DNA of 12,931 nucleotides from Pseudomonadota bacterium (GCA_023417515.1 JAEZFL010000010.1:1-12931), one strand, 5' to 3'; shown: positions 1 to 7,074, counted from the first letter of the stretch. Numbers and translations are program-made. Notes: generated from the letters alone by a model not told the origin.

Positions 1-366
1 GCCGGACAGGCGGGCGGCCATGGTCTTTTCCGACCGGGCGCGCGACGCGCTGATCAGCCAGCGGATGGCGAGCGCCTGGGCGCGCTCGGGGCGCACCTCG
101 ACCGGGACCTGGTAGGTCGCGCCGCCGCCCCGGCGGCTGCGGACCTCGATGCCCGGCTTCACATTGTTGAGCGCGTCATGGAACACGCCGAGCGGGTCCT
201 TCTTGGCGCGCGCCTCGACATTGTCGAGGGCGCCATAGACGATTCCTTCGGCGACGGACTTCTTGCCGTCCAGCATGACGCTGTTCATGAACTTGGAGAG
301 GACGATGTCCCCGAACTTCGGATCGGGGAGGATCTCGCGCTTCTCTGGGCGACGACGACGGGACAT
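1..366 (-). CDS. rpsG: 30S ribosomal protein S7, 3' part outside window
   Basis: This is the S7 protein of the small ribosomal subunit, which binds the 3' domain of 16S rRNA and nucleates assembly of the 30S head. Reading the minus strand from the ATG at 366 gives MSRRRRPEKREILPDP, then the conserved stretches KFGDIVLSKFMN, VARAL-type DALNNVKPGIEVRSRR and GGATYQVPVEV, and it is still open at base 1 after 122 codons. The family is about 156 aa, so roughly the last fifth is missing. The start is supported by AAAGGA a few bases upstream. It lies 56 bp behind rpsL in the usual str-operon order, so fusA and tuf are expected beyond the window edge. S7 is the translational regulator of this operon in E. 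coli; whether that holds here is not shown. Confidence 0.97.
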   Translation of the reverse strand, partial: MSRRRRPEKREILPDPKFGDIVLSKFMNSVMLDGKKSVAEGIVYGALDNVEARAKKDPLGVFHDALNNVKPGIEVRSRRGGGATYQVPVEVRPERAQALAIRWLISASRARSEKTMAARLSG

Positions 367-392
367 TGGTTATCCTTTCTCTTCAGCCGTGT

Positions 393-407
393 CCGGAACC
401 TGTCCGG
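393..407 (-). promoter_or_regulatory. Small hairpin in the rpsL-rpsG spacer
   Basis: The 56-bp spacer between rpsL and rpsG holds a 5-bp perfect stem CCGGA/TCCGG with a 5-nt loop, and GTCCGG occurs twice as a direct repeat (391-396, 402-407). In E. coli the equivalent spacer is where S7 binds its own mRNA, so this is a positional candidate for a regulatory structure. The stem is short and the link to S7 is inference. Confidence 0.3.
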
Positions 408-422
408 GGCTTACTCGCGTGG

Positions 423-794
423 TTATTTCGGGCGCTTGGCGCCGTATTTGGAGCGGCTCTGCTTGCGGTCCTTGACGCCCTGGGTGTCGAGGACTCCGCG
501 AAGCACGTGGTAGCGAACGCCCGGAAGGTCGCGCACGCGGCCGCCGCGGATCAGGACGACGCTGTGCTCCTGGAGGTTGTGGCCCTCGCCCGGAATGTAG
601 CTGATCACTTCGCGCTGGTTGGTCAGGCGGACCTTGGCCACCTTGCGCAGAGCCGAGTTCGGCTTCTTCGGGGTCGTGGTGTAGACTCGGGTGCAGACCC
701 CGCGCTTCTGCGGGTTCTGGTCCATCGCAGGGACCTTCGACTTGGCCTTCTGCGGTTCGCGACCCTTGCGGATCAGCTGGTTGATCGTGGGCAT
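423..794 (-). CDS. rpsL: 30S ribosomal protein S12
   Basis: S12 is the decoding-centre protein of the 30S subunit and is the main target of streptomycin-resistance mutations. The 123-aa protein matches the family throughout: MPTINQLIRK at the start, PQKRGVCTRVYTTTPKKPNS at 28-47, GEGHNLQEHSV at 69-79, RGGRVRDLPGVRYH at 83-96 and SRSKYGAKRPK at the end. The first key loop carries the usual Lys43. The second (PGV) loop has Arg at position 88, where most bacteria have Lys; the same Lys-to-Arg change gives streptomycin resistance in M. tuberculosis and E. coli. The start ATG follows GAAGG closely. It is the first gene of the str operon, behind the promoter at 974-1002. Confidence 0.98.
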   Translation of the reverse strand: MPTINQLIRKGREPQKAKSKVPAMDQNPQKRGVCTRVYTTTPKKPNSALRKVAKVRLTNQREVISYIPGEGHNLQEHSVVLIRGGRVRDLPGVRYHVLRGVLDTQGVKDRKQSRSKYGAKRPK

Positions 795-865
795 GAAGCC
801 TTCACTTCCTTATAAGTTACTCTGTTGCGCCCGATAACTCGTGCGAAATGCACAAAGGACGAGGT

Positions 866-878
866 GGCCGAAGCGGCC
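866..878 (-). other. Hairpin in the str operon leader
   Basis: A perfect 5-bp stem GGCCG/CGGCC with a 3-nt loop lies in the untranslated leader about 70-85 nt before the rpsL start. On the minus strand it is followed by a moderately T-rich stretch (CCTCGTCCTTTGTG). It may be an attenuator or only a local palindrome; it is too short to call a terminator. Confidence 0.25.
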
Positions 879-973
879 CCCCGGCCCTGTTCCCATGCGC
901 AACAGTGTTCAGCGCTAAATTCGCCAAGGGTGCGACTGGCCGACGACCACCACCTGCCCTCAGGCGAGGCGCG

Positions 974-1002
974 CATATAGCGGCGAGTCCGGAGAGGGTC
1001 AA
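974..1002 (-). promoter_or_regulatory. Sigma-70-type promoter of the str operon
   Basis: Read on the minus strand, TTGACC (997-1002) is followed after exactly 17 bp by TATATG (974-979), a close match to the housekeeping -35/-10 consensus and by far the best in this GC-rich region. Transcription would start near 967 and give an untranslated leader of about 170 nt before rpsL. The rest of the 795-1167 gap holds the leader and, on the plus strand, no recognisable promoter for the membrane-protein gene that follows. Confidence 0.75.
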
Positions 1003-1167
1003 CGGGGGTGGGGGCGGTGCTTCAGCGTGTGCCGCTCGTCGCCTCATGCCCAACTGCCGTCGCTGCTCCGCCGCCGTTCGCTTCATAGCGAGGAATGCCA
1101 GCGCGACAGGTTTTCCCGCCGCCGCGGACTGTGCAGGGGAGGGCAACGGCGGGGGTTCCTAATCAGA

Positions 1168-2508
1168 GTGGTGCTGTTCAACATAAGGTCGAAATCCCCG
1201 CGCTCCCGTTTAGCACTGCGCAGGGCCTCGCGCTCGCGTCTCGCCGGAACGATCTTCCTACTCGCGTGGGGAGTACTGTTGTTGGTGCTCAGCAGCGCGA
1301 CCGGTGTGGCCAACCTGTGCATCCCGGTCGAGGGTTCGGAGGGGACCGCTGGACGTGTCCTCAATCTTGCCGAAGCGTTGGCAGCGGTCGAGGACGAATG
1401 CCGCCAGGTGGGTTTCCTCGCCGCTCCTAACTGGTCGATTGCGGGGATAATCTTGTGGCCGGCTATGTTCTACGTTCTGCGGGGCCTTATCGATCGCACC
1501 GACGACGTTTTCCGCGAACTTGACCGGTCCCCCATGACGTGGCTGGGGGTTGCGAACCAGCGGATGCTGAAGACATGGCGGACGAAGAAGCGGAGGCTGA
1601 ACTGGATTGCCGCCGCGGTGCTGGTGATCGCCACTATCGTCTCAGTGATCGAATGGTACAGCAACAGCGCGCAGTTTCTTGTGGGAAAGACGGATATCAC
1701 TGAGGCCTCGGGCGTCGAGATCGACTGGGCCTCCGTGTCCCCTGCCAGCGCGCCGCGACCGCTCTTCCAAGCACTCTTCACTCTGCTGGCCTTTGTCTAT
1801 CAAGGCGTTGCCCTCGCGATCATGCTGACTTTTGCCGCGACGGTGCTCACGATCGCCACGACGATGGAGCGACACGGCACCGGACGAGCGAAGCCACCTC
1901 TTATCATCGATATCGAGAGCAACGATCCGCAGAGCAGGGTCGGCTTCGAGCGTTTCGTCTTGCTGATCGACTACATGATCCTGTTCGTGGCGCTCGTCTT
2001 CGTCAATTTCTTCCTCACTCGAATCCAGAACGCCTTCCTTCACGACGGAAATCGCTACGACAGCCTCGGCAACCTCATCAGACAGGATTTCGTTGTCCGT
2101 GAGGTGCGCGAACTTCCGAATCTGTTGTCGCTCGACCGGCTCGATTTCAGCTCGCTTGCCGTGGCCGGCGGCGCGGTGATCGCGCTGTTCATCTGCTTCT
2201 TTTTCTTCAACGCAACGCTTCGGCACGTTGCGATCCAGGCGCGAAACCGGTCCGATCACGTGCTGATGCGCCCGGACATGATCGAGCGGGCGGAGGCGAT
2301 CGAGCTGGATCGGACCGCGATCCGCGAGCGGCTCAAATCCGCGAACGTCTGGCCGCTTGGCTACAGCGACCTGATGCCAACCCTAGCGTTCCTCGCCATC
2401 TGCGTGGCGGTGATTATCTTCTACAGGATCGGCATCTACCTCGTGTTCCTGTGGATCTTGGGCTGGGTGGTTGCCCGCGCAGCGACCGGGCTCATCCGCG
2501 GCCGATAG
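1168..2508 (+). CDS. Unrecognised multi-pass membrane protein
   Basis: I do not recognise this family. With the GTG at 1168 the protein is 446 aa: a basic N-terminus (RSKSPRSRLALRRASRSR), then hydrophobic segments near residues 26-45, 90-107, 145-163, 200-232 (one long or two), 262-284, 329-348 and 402-437 (probably two), so about eight membrane spans. Soluble loops at 108-143, 233-260 and 350-400 are rich in charged residues. The open frame extends upstream to 1027, but that part is arginine-rich, overlaps the region next to the str promoter and looks like chance. GTG at 1171 is an equally possible start; neither has a clear Shine-Dalgarno sequence. Codon use is less G/C-biased than in the neighbours (TTG, ATA, CTT, CGA occur often). 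It is alone, divergent from rpsL and convergent with the nucleotidase gene. The coding call is firm; function is unknown. Confidence 0.85.
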   Translation: MVLFNIRSKSPRSRLALRRASRSRLAGTIFLLAWGVLLLVLSSATGVANLCIPVEGSEGTAGRVLNLAEALAAVEDECRQVGFLAAPNWSIAGIILWPAMFYVLRGLIDRTDDVFRELDRSPMTWLGVANQRMLKTWRTKKRRLNWIAAAVLVIATIVSVIEWYSNSAQFLVGKTDITEASGVEIDWASVSPASAPRPLFQALFTLLAFVYQGVALAIMLTFAATVLTIATTMERHGTGRAKPPLIIDIESNDPQSRVGFERFVLLIDYMILFVALVFVNFFLTRIQNAFLHDGNRYDSLGNLIRQDFVVREVRELPNLLSLDRLDFSSLAVAGGAVIALFICFFFFNATLRHVAIQARNRSDHVLMRPDMIERAEAIELDRTAIRERLKSANVWPLGYSDLMPTLAFLAICVAVIIFYRIGIYLVFLWILGWVVARAATGLIRGR

Positions 2509-2509
2509 C

Positions 2510-2540
2510 GGCGGCGGGTCGCCCTCGTTTCAACGCCGCC
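2510..2540. terminator. Possible bidirectional terminator between convergent genes
   Basis: GGCGGCG (2510-2516) and CGCCGCC (2534-2540) form a 7-bp inverted repeat around a 17-nt loop. It straddles the 21-bp gap between the two converging genes, and its right arm lies in the last codons of the nucleotidase gene. There is no T-run on either side. Placement is suggestive, the sequence alone is weak. Confidence 0.3.
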
Positions 2541-4308
2541 CCGGAGTCAGGTTGCGGATTCGGTTGGTGGCGGGGAGGGCGAGGGGGCGGTTGGCGGCGA
2601 TATAGGCCTCCAAAGCGTCGATGTCCTGAACGCCGCCGACCTGGTCGGTGCCGTCGCGGAAGGCGGTGAAGCTGTCGCCGCCGCTGGCGAGGAAGCCGTT
2701 CATGGTGACGCGGTAGACCTGGTCGTCGCGCAGCGGCTGGCCGTTGAGGCTGGCCTCGACGATCCGCGATCCGGCGGGTCGGCTGAGGTCGAAGGCATAG
2801 GTGAAGCCGGCGGACGGCATCAGCACCATCGGCTGGGCGGGGCTGTTGGGGCCGCTCGCCCATTGCTGCTCGAGCAGGGCCTTGATCTGGGCGCCGGTGA
2901 AGCTCTTGACGACCAGGGTGTTGCCGAACGGCTGGGTGGCGAAGAGCTGGCCGAAGGTGACGTCGCCATTGGCGGCCGGGACGATCTCGGCGCGCACGCC
3001 GCCCGGGTTCATGAAGGCGATCTGGGCGCCGCCGGCCTCGGGCGCTCGGGTGGCGGCGAGCTGGGCGTCGGCGATGAGGTTGCCGAGGATGGTCTCGCCG
3101 GCGCCGGAGCGGTTGTGGGTGGCCGGGCCGCTCAATTGGCCGACGACCCGGGCGGCGCGCGGCTCGGCGGCTGCGGCATAGCGGGCGACGAGCGCGGCGA
3201 CCTCGGGGTCGGCGGCGTAAAGCGGGTAGAGGTCGGTGGTGGCGACGTTGCCGCGGGAGCTCGTGTAACCCTCGCCCTGGACGATGAGATTGTCGGCCTG
3301 GCGCGATACGACGGCGCCGGTCGCCGGGTCGACGTCGAGGCGGATGTGGGTGAGCAGGGTGCCGTACTGGCCGGCGCTGGTCAGGAGGAACGGGCGCTGC
3401 GGGTCGATCTCGCCATGGTCGCAGATATAGGCATTGTGGGTGTGGCCGGAGACGACGACATCGACCTTGGGCGACAGCCGCGACAGGATCGGCAGGAGGT
3501 CGCCGCGAAGGCCCGTGCAGGTCTTTGCGTTGTAGCCCGCCTCGGTGGTCGCGCCTTCGTGGACGAGGACGACGATGACGTCGGCGCCCTCGGCCTCGAG
3601 CTCCGGAATGAGCGCGTTGACGGTGTCCGCCTCGTCGCGGAACGTGAGGCCGGCGATTCCGGTGGGCGTGACCAAGGCGGGGGTGCCCTCCAGGGTCATT
3701 CCGATCAGCGCGACCTTCACCTCGCCGGCGCCGCTGCCGAAGCTGCGGATGGCGTAGGCCGGGAGCAGCGGCCGGCCGGTCTCGGTGATGACGTTGGCGG
3801 CGAGATAGCCGAAGCGCGCGCCGGGGAAATCGGGGTCGATCGCGCAGGGCTCGCGCTGGGTGTTGCGCTCGCAGCCGCCGTTGGCGATGCGCAGGAGCTC
3901 GGCGCGACCGCGGTCGAATTCGTGGTTGCCGACCGCGTTGTAATCGAGGCCGATCATGTTCATCGCGTGGATGGTCGGCTCGTCGAGGAAGAGAGCGGAG
4001 ACCAGCGGCGAGGCGCTGATCAGGTCGCCGGCGGAGACGACCAAGCTGTTGGCACTGGCCTCGCGAAGCGTTCGGATCGCGGTGGCGAGATAAGCGGCGC
4101 CTCCCGCTGGGACTTGCACGTCGCCTGCCGTGCCCGGAGCGGAGATCGCCTGGCGCGGCGGCTGCAGATTGCCGTGGAAATCGTTGAAGGCGATGAGGTC
4201 GATCCGGACCGGCTCGACCGCGGGCCCCGCCGGCGTTCGCTCGGAAGGAACCGTCGCGCAGCCGCCCAGCAGCGCAGCCAATCCGATAATCGCCAACCTT
4301 GCCCGCAT
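2530..4308 (-). CDS. 5'-nucleotidase/UshA-family lipoprotein
   Basis: A two-domain metallophosphoesterase of the 5'-nucleotidase family, which hydrolyses nucleotides or UDP-sugars in the periplasm. The 592-aa protein begins with a lipoprotein signal, MRARLAIIGLAALLGGC, with the lipid-modified Cys at 17. The N-terminal domain shows all metal and catalytic motifs: NDFHGN (D43, H45), AGDL (D95), GNHEFD (N128, H129, D132), LVHEG (H250) and SGHTHN (H289, H291). The C-terminal nucleotide-binding domain starts near 395 with GETILGNLIADA, then FMNPGGVR (432-439), TFGQLFATQPFGN (451-463) and NGFLASGGDSF (537-547). The frame is open to 4398, but only the ATG at 4308 puts the signal peptide at the N-terminus, and GAGG lies upstream. 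Length fits the family. A hydrophobic anchor instead of a cleaved signal suggests tethering to a membrane. Substrate is not determined. Confidence 0.93.
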   Translation of the reverse strand: MRARLAIIGLAALLGGCATVPSERTPAGPAVEPVRIDLIAFNDFHGNLQPPRQAISAPGTAGDVQVPAGGAAYLATAIRTLREASANSLVVSAGDLISASPLVSALFLDEPTIHAMNMIGLDYNAVGNHEFDRGRAELLRIANGGCERNTQREPCAIDPDFPGARFGYLAANVITETGRPLLPAYAIRSFGSGAGEVKVALIGMTLEGTPALVTPTGIAGLTFRDEADTVNALIPELEAEGADVIVVLVHEGATTEAGYNAKTCTGLRGDLLPILSRLSPKVDVVVSGHTHNAYICDHGEIDPQRPFLLTSAGQYGTLLTHIRLDVDPATGAVVSRQADNLIVQGEGYTSSRGNVATTDLYPLYAADPEVAALVARYAAAAEPRAARVVGQLSGPATHNRSGAGETILGNLIADAQLAATRAPEAGGAQIAFMNPGGVRAEIVPAANGDVTFGQLFATQPFGNTLVVKSFTGAQIKALLEQQWASGPNSPAQPMVLMPSAGFTYAFDLSRPAGSRIVEASLNGQPLRDDQVYRVTMNGFLASGGDSFTAFRDGTDQVGGVQDIDALEAYIAANRPLALPATNRIRNLTPGRR

Positions 4309-4542
4309 CGTTCGCCTCGCCCGTCGATTCTCACCTCCAGCGGGTGGCACGATGACCCGGCTCCTGTCACCCCCGATTGCCGATCCGGGACAGGTCATGG
4401 TTAACGCCCGCTTGACTCCCCCCCGAATGATCCCGCCCTATGCCGCTTCCTGTCCACGCGCGGTCGAGTCGGGGTCTGGCGAGCCGTGCCTGTGCGCGTC
4501 GTTCCTCAGCGGCACCAGACGAATATCGGGGAGGGGACCAGC

Positions 4543-5907
4543 ATGGCCAGACCAGCATCGAAAGCGACCGTCATCCTGTCGAACGGCAACCTGCATTTCA
4601 CGCAGAGCGGCACCTATACGATCGACTATCTTCCGTCGGGCAACGTCCAGATCAAGCTCGACGGAGGCAAGGCCACGGTGCTGAAGCCCGCGGAATATGC
4701 CTCGATCACCTCGTTCAGCTTCGCGCCCGGCGCGACCCTCGACAGCCCGATCCATATCAACGGGGTGACCTTCACCGAGGCGGGGCCGGGCGGCCCGTTC
4801 GAGATCAACCTCGACCTGGACAGCCTGATCGGAAGCCTGATCGCCACGAACGGGATCGAGTGGACCGTCGCCAACCTCGTCATCAACGGCAGCCAGGCGG
4901 ACACGTTCAAGACCCTGTGGGACTATCTCGACGACGCCTATGTCGCGGGCGGCAATCCGTTCAACATCGCGCTGAACGAGACGTTCGTGCGGCTCGGAGT
5001 CGAATATGTCGGCTATATCGAGGCGGGCGGGACGCCGTTCACCGACGTCACCGCCAAGTTCGCGGCCGACACCAACGCCAACGGCATCCCGCAGCGCGAG
5101 CAGTCGATGCACGACAATCTGCTCGGCAACCTCACCATCGGCGCGATCAACAGCCGCTTCGCGGGCGACCCGGACCTGAAGGCCGAATTACTCGACCTCA
5201 TCCCGGACGACTATGAGGCGCGGCTGCTCTACGAGGGGCTCGAAAGCCAGGTCGGCGGGCCGCGCCACGACAATGTCCGCGCCTTCGACTATGACAAGGG
5301 CTGGGACCGGCCGGATTATATCGACCGCAGCTACAATGGGCTGGTCGATCCGCTCGCCCGCGACGGCGGCGAGATGTATTATGGCGACGGCAACACGGTC
5401 GACGACTGGAACGTCGTCCGCCACGAAGGCGCCGGAGTCGAGCTGGCGCTCAAGGTCAAGCACCGCGGCGGTGACGAATATCCCGAATTCAGCATCGACC
5501 CGGACGGAGTCGCCCATTATCGGGTGCTGGACGGAGCCCAGCCGGGCAATCCCAACCGCGCCGAATGGAATTTCGATTTCGCCGCGACCGACTTCAGCGC
5601 CGACGACGATTTCACCTATACGCTGGAGCTCGATGTCGATCCGGGCGCGGGCGTGCAGTGGGTGACGCTCTACTCGTCCGACGCGCCGCTCGACACCGAG
5701 TTCGGCGCCGGCTCGACCTTCCAGAACTCGTCGAACATCGCCTTCTACCGAACGCTGATCGACGCGGATCCGGAGACCGCCGGAATCCAGCCTTATGCGT
5801 TCGGGGAAGGCGAGTTCAACGTCAGGCTGAGCGCGTTCGATGCCGATACCGGGCTGCTGGTTGCGACCAACGAGGTGGTCGTGCACGTCGACCCCTTGTT
5901 GATCTGA
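4543..5907 (+). CDS. Unrecognised acidic, cysteine-free protein
   Basis: I do not recognise this family. The ATG at 4543 follows a strong GGGGAGGGG and gives 454 aa; an upstream in-frame ATG at 4486 lacks this. The protein has no cysteine, very few lysines and many Asp, Gly and Asn. There is no N-terminal signal peptide. The N-terminal part (about 10-120) alternates short beta-like segments; an EF-hand/dockerin-like loop DTNANG sits at 176-181; a well-conserved-looking block runs from QVGGPRHDN (236) to EMYYGDGN (277-284); the region 340-454 looks like a beta-sandwich (DDDFTYTLELDVDP, 354-367). The C-terminus ends VVVHVDPLLI, an acidic residue followed by hydrophobic ones. Lack of Cys, acidity and this ending are typical of type I-secreted calcium-binding proteins, but no RTX nonapeptides are present and no exporter genes are nearby. 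Secretion is inference. Confidence 0.88.
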   Translation: MARPASKATVILSNGNLHFTQSGTYTIDYLPSGNVQIKLDGGKATVLKPAEYASITSFSFAPGATLDSPIHINGVTFTEAGPGGPFEINLDLDSLIGSLIATNGIEWTVANLVINGSQADTFKTLWDYLDDAYVAGGNPFNIALNETFVRLGVEYVGYIEAGGTPFTDVTAKFAADTNANGIPQREQSMHDNLLGNLTIGAINSRFAGDPDLKAELLDLIPDDYEARLLYEGLESQVGGPRHDNVRAFDYDKGWDRPDYIDRSYNGLVDPLARDGGEMYYGDGNTVDDWNVVRHEGAGVELALKVKHRGGDEYPEFSIDPDGVAHYRVLDGAQPGNPNRAEWNFDFAATDFSADDDFTYTLELDVDPGAGVQWVTLYSSDAPLDTEFGAGSTFQNSSNIAFYRTLIDADPETAGIQPYAFGEGEFNVRLSAFDADTGLLVATNEVVVHVDPLLI

Positions 5908-5912
5908 CCGGC

Positions 5913-5940
5913 GGCGCCCGGCCCTGGAGGGTCGGGCGCC
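5913..5940 (+). terminator. Strong hairpin after the acidic-protein gene
   Basis: Six bases after the stop, GGCGCCCG (5913-5920) pairs perfectly with CGGGCGCC (5933-5940). The stem continues inward through a G-T pair and CCC/GGG to a TGGA loop, about 12 bp in all. The sequence after it (TGGGTCGAAAATTC) has no real T-run, so it is either a weak intrinsic terminator or a 3'-end stabiliser. Confidence 0.6.
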
Positions 5941-5966
5941 TGGGTCGAAAATTCTGCCGGCGAACC

Positions 5967-5994
5967 GAACTTTCGCGCTGCCGCCGCCCTCTTA
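5967..5994 (+). promoter_or_regulatory. Candidate ECF-sigma promoter
   Basis: GAACTT (5967-5972) followed after 17 bp by TCTTA (5990-5994) resembles the extracytoplasmic-function promoter type (GGAACTT, 16-17 bp, TCTGA). It lies 30 bp before the start of the gene pair that includes an ECF sigma factor, and transcription would begin near 6000. Autoregulation of ECF operons is common; the match is partial, with C in place of the first G. Confidence 0.4.
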
Positions 5995-6023
5995 GGGGGC
6001 AGGACCAGACGAGGGAGGTTTCG

Positions 6024-6323
6024 ATGGCGAATGGCAATGACCGGCTCGACCAGGCGCGCGGGCATGTGCTCGACCGCATGGAAAGCGGCGACCGCATGTT
6101 CAATTTCGCGATGGCTGCCGGGGCGGTGCTGGAGCTGGCGATGCTGGCGGCGTGCATCCTGCTCGTCGACTGGGGCGACCGCACGCAGGTGCTGCTGTTC
6201 GTGATCTTCATCCTCAGCTACTTCATCCTGGTGCTGTGCATGCTTGCGCTCGGCGGCCACGTCACCCGTTCGACGGCGCGGGTTCTGGCGGTGATCGAGG
6301 CGCTTCGGGACGAGCGGCGCTGA
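6024..6323 (+). CDS. Small membrane protein with two spans, paired with a sigma factor
   Basis: A 99-aa protein of unknown family. GAGGGAGG five bases before the ATG at 6024 fixes the start. The first 25 residues are hydrophilic (MANGNDRLDQARGHVLDRM), two hydrophobic segments follow at about 28-48 and 54-78, joined by the short turn DWGDRT, and a 20-residue charged tail ends the protein (VIEALRDERR). Both ends should face the same side, most simply the cytoplasm. The stop TGA overlaps the apparent CTG start of the sigma-factor gene, so the two are probably translated together. The partner suggests a role in controlling the sigma factor, but it lacks the zinc-binding HxxxCxxC motif of ordinary anti-sigma factors, so this is only inference from context. 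Confidence 0.85.
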   Translation: MANGNDRLDQARGHVLDRMESGDRMFNFAMAAGAVLELAMLAACILLVDWGDRTQVLLFVIFILSYFILVLCMLALGGHVTRSTARVLAVIEALRDERR

Positions 6324-6874
6324 GCGCGCCCGCCGCCTCCGACGCGGCGGCGCTGGCACTGCTCGTGGCGCTGGCGCAGAGCGGCGACCGGCGGGCGCTC
6401 GACCGGCTGCTGCGCGACTTCCAGGCGCCGCTCTACCGCCATTCCTGCGCGATCGTCGGCGATCCGGACCTCGCGCTGGACGCGCTCCAGGCGAGCCTGC
6501 TGATCGTCGCGCGGCGGCTGAAGTCGCTTCGCGACCCGCGCTGGTTCCGCGCCTGGGCCTACCGGATCACGACGCGCGAGAGCCTTCGCGTGACGCGGCG
6601 GCGCGGTCGCGACCGGCAGCTGTTCGACGACGGGATTGATGTCGAGACTCTGGACCATGCCGTAGCCGAGGATGCGGGCGGGCCGCCGCCGCTGTGGACC
6701 GAGCGGCTCGCCGAGCTTCCGCCCGGAGCGCAGGTCGTGCTTCGCCTCCATTTCCTCGAGGAGATGCGGCTCGCGGAGATCGGCGAGGCGCTCGAAGTGC
6801 CGCTCGGCACGGTCAAGTCGCGGCTCGCTTACGGCCTCGCGCGGCTGCGGGAGCGCGCCCGGCTCTCGGCCTGA
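6320..6874 (+). CDS. ECF-type RNA polymerase sigma factor
   Basis: A group 4 (ECF) sigma-70 factor. With a CTG start at 6320 it has 184 aa, the normal ECF length. Region 2 covers about 15-90: LVALAQSGDRRALDRLLRDF, the DLALDALQ stretch of region 2.2 (50-57) and FRAWAYRITTRESL (76-89) of region 2.3/2.4. Region 4 covers about 125-180: LAELPPGAQVVLRLHFLEEM and the DNA-binding helix-turn-helix LAEIGEALEVPLGTVKSRL (151-169). No ATG is available: the in-frame ATG at 6152 lies deep inside the upstream gene. CTG at 6320 forms CTGA with the upstream stop; the other choice is GTG at 6365 (169 aa), which would remove part of region 2.1. No anti-sigma gene follows; the upstream two-span protein is the only partner in sight. 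Confidence 0.9.
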   Translation: MSAPAASDAAALALLVALAQSGDRRALDRLLRDFQAPLYRHSCAIVGDPDLALDALQASLLIVARRLKSLRDPRWFRAWAYRITTRESLRVTRRRGRDRQLFDDGIDVETLDHAVAEDAGGPPPLWTERLAELPPGAQVVLRLHFLEEMRLAEIGEALEVPLGTVKSRLAYGLARLRERARLSA

Positions 6875-6891
6875 GGGTTTCCGGCCATGTT

Positions 6892-6977
6892 CGTCATGCC
6901 GGGCTTGATCCGGCATCCATCTGCCTTGCGCCCCCCCACGTTAAGAAGGTGGTCCCCGGATCAAGTCCGGGGCGACG
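6892..6977. repeat. REPIN-like repeat, copy 1
   Basis: Two palindromic units in opposite orientation: left CGTCATGCCGG...CCGGCATCC (6892-6918, loop GCTTGAT) and right CCCCGG...CCGGGGCGACG (6954-6977, loop ATCAAGT), joined by a 35-bp spacer containing CTGCCTTGCG and TTAAGAAGGTGG. The spacer as well as the arms recurs in copy 2, so the whole composite is the repeat unit. It lies just after the sigma-factor gene and may serve as its transcript end. Confidence 0.85.
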
Positions 6978-6988
6978 ATTCGTTCGCC

Positions 6989-7013
6989 GTCATGCCGGGC
7001 TTGATCCGGCATC
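6989..7013. repeat. Solo unit of the same palindromic repeat
   Basis: GTCATGCCGGGC then TTGATCCGGCATC, identical to the left unit of copy 1 over these 25 bases and 11 bp beyond its right end. No matching right unit follows, so this is a single REP-type unit or the remnant of a second composite. Confidence 0.8.
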
Positions 7014-7074
7014 TTCCTGTTTGCGACGCCAGCAAAGGCTGGAAAGCGGATATTGGCATGCTAGTCTGGCGCGC

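Noticed and set aside
1027..1167. ATG start at 1027 for the membrane protein
   Set aside because: The extra 47 residues are Arg- and Cys-rich and unlike a membrane-protein N-terminus, and lie next to the str promoter; GTG at 1168 or 1171 fits better.
2863..4404. Plus-strand open frame of 513 codons antisense to the nucleotidase gene
   Set aside because: Low-complexity product and no ribosome binding site; the minus strand carries all catalytic motifs of the nucleotidase family.
4412..4444. TTGACT with CTATGC as a promoter for the acidic-protein gene
   Set aside because: The spacing is about 20 bp and the -10 match is poor; TTGAC alone is not enough.
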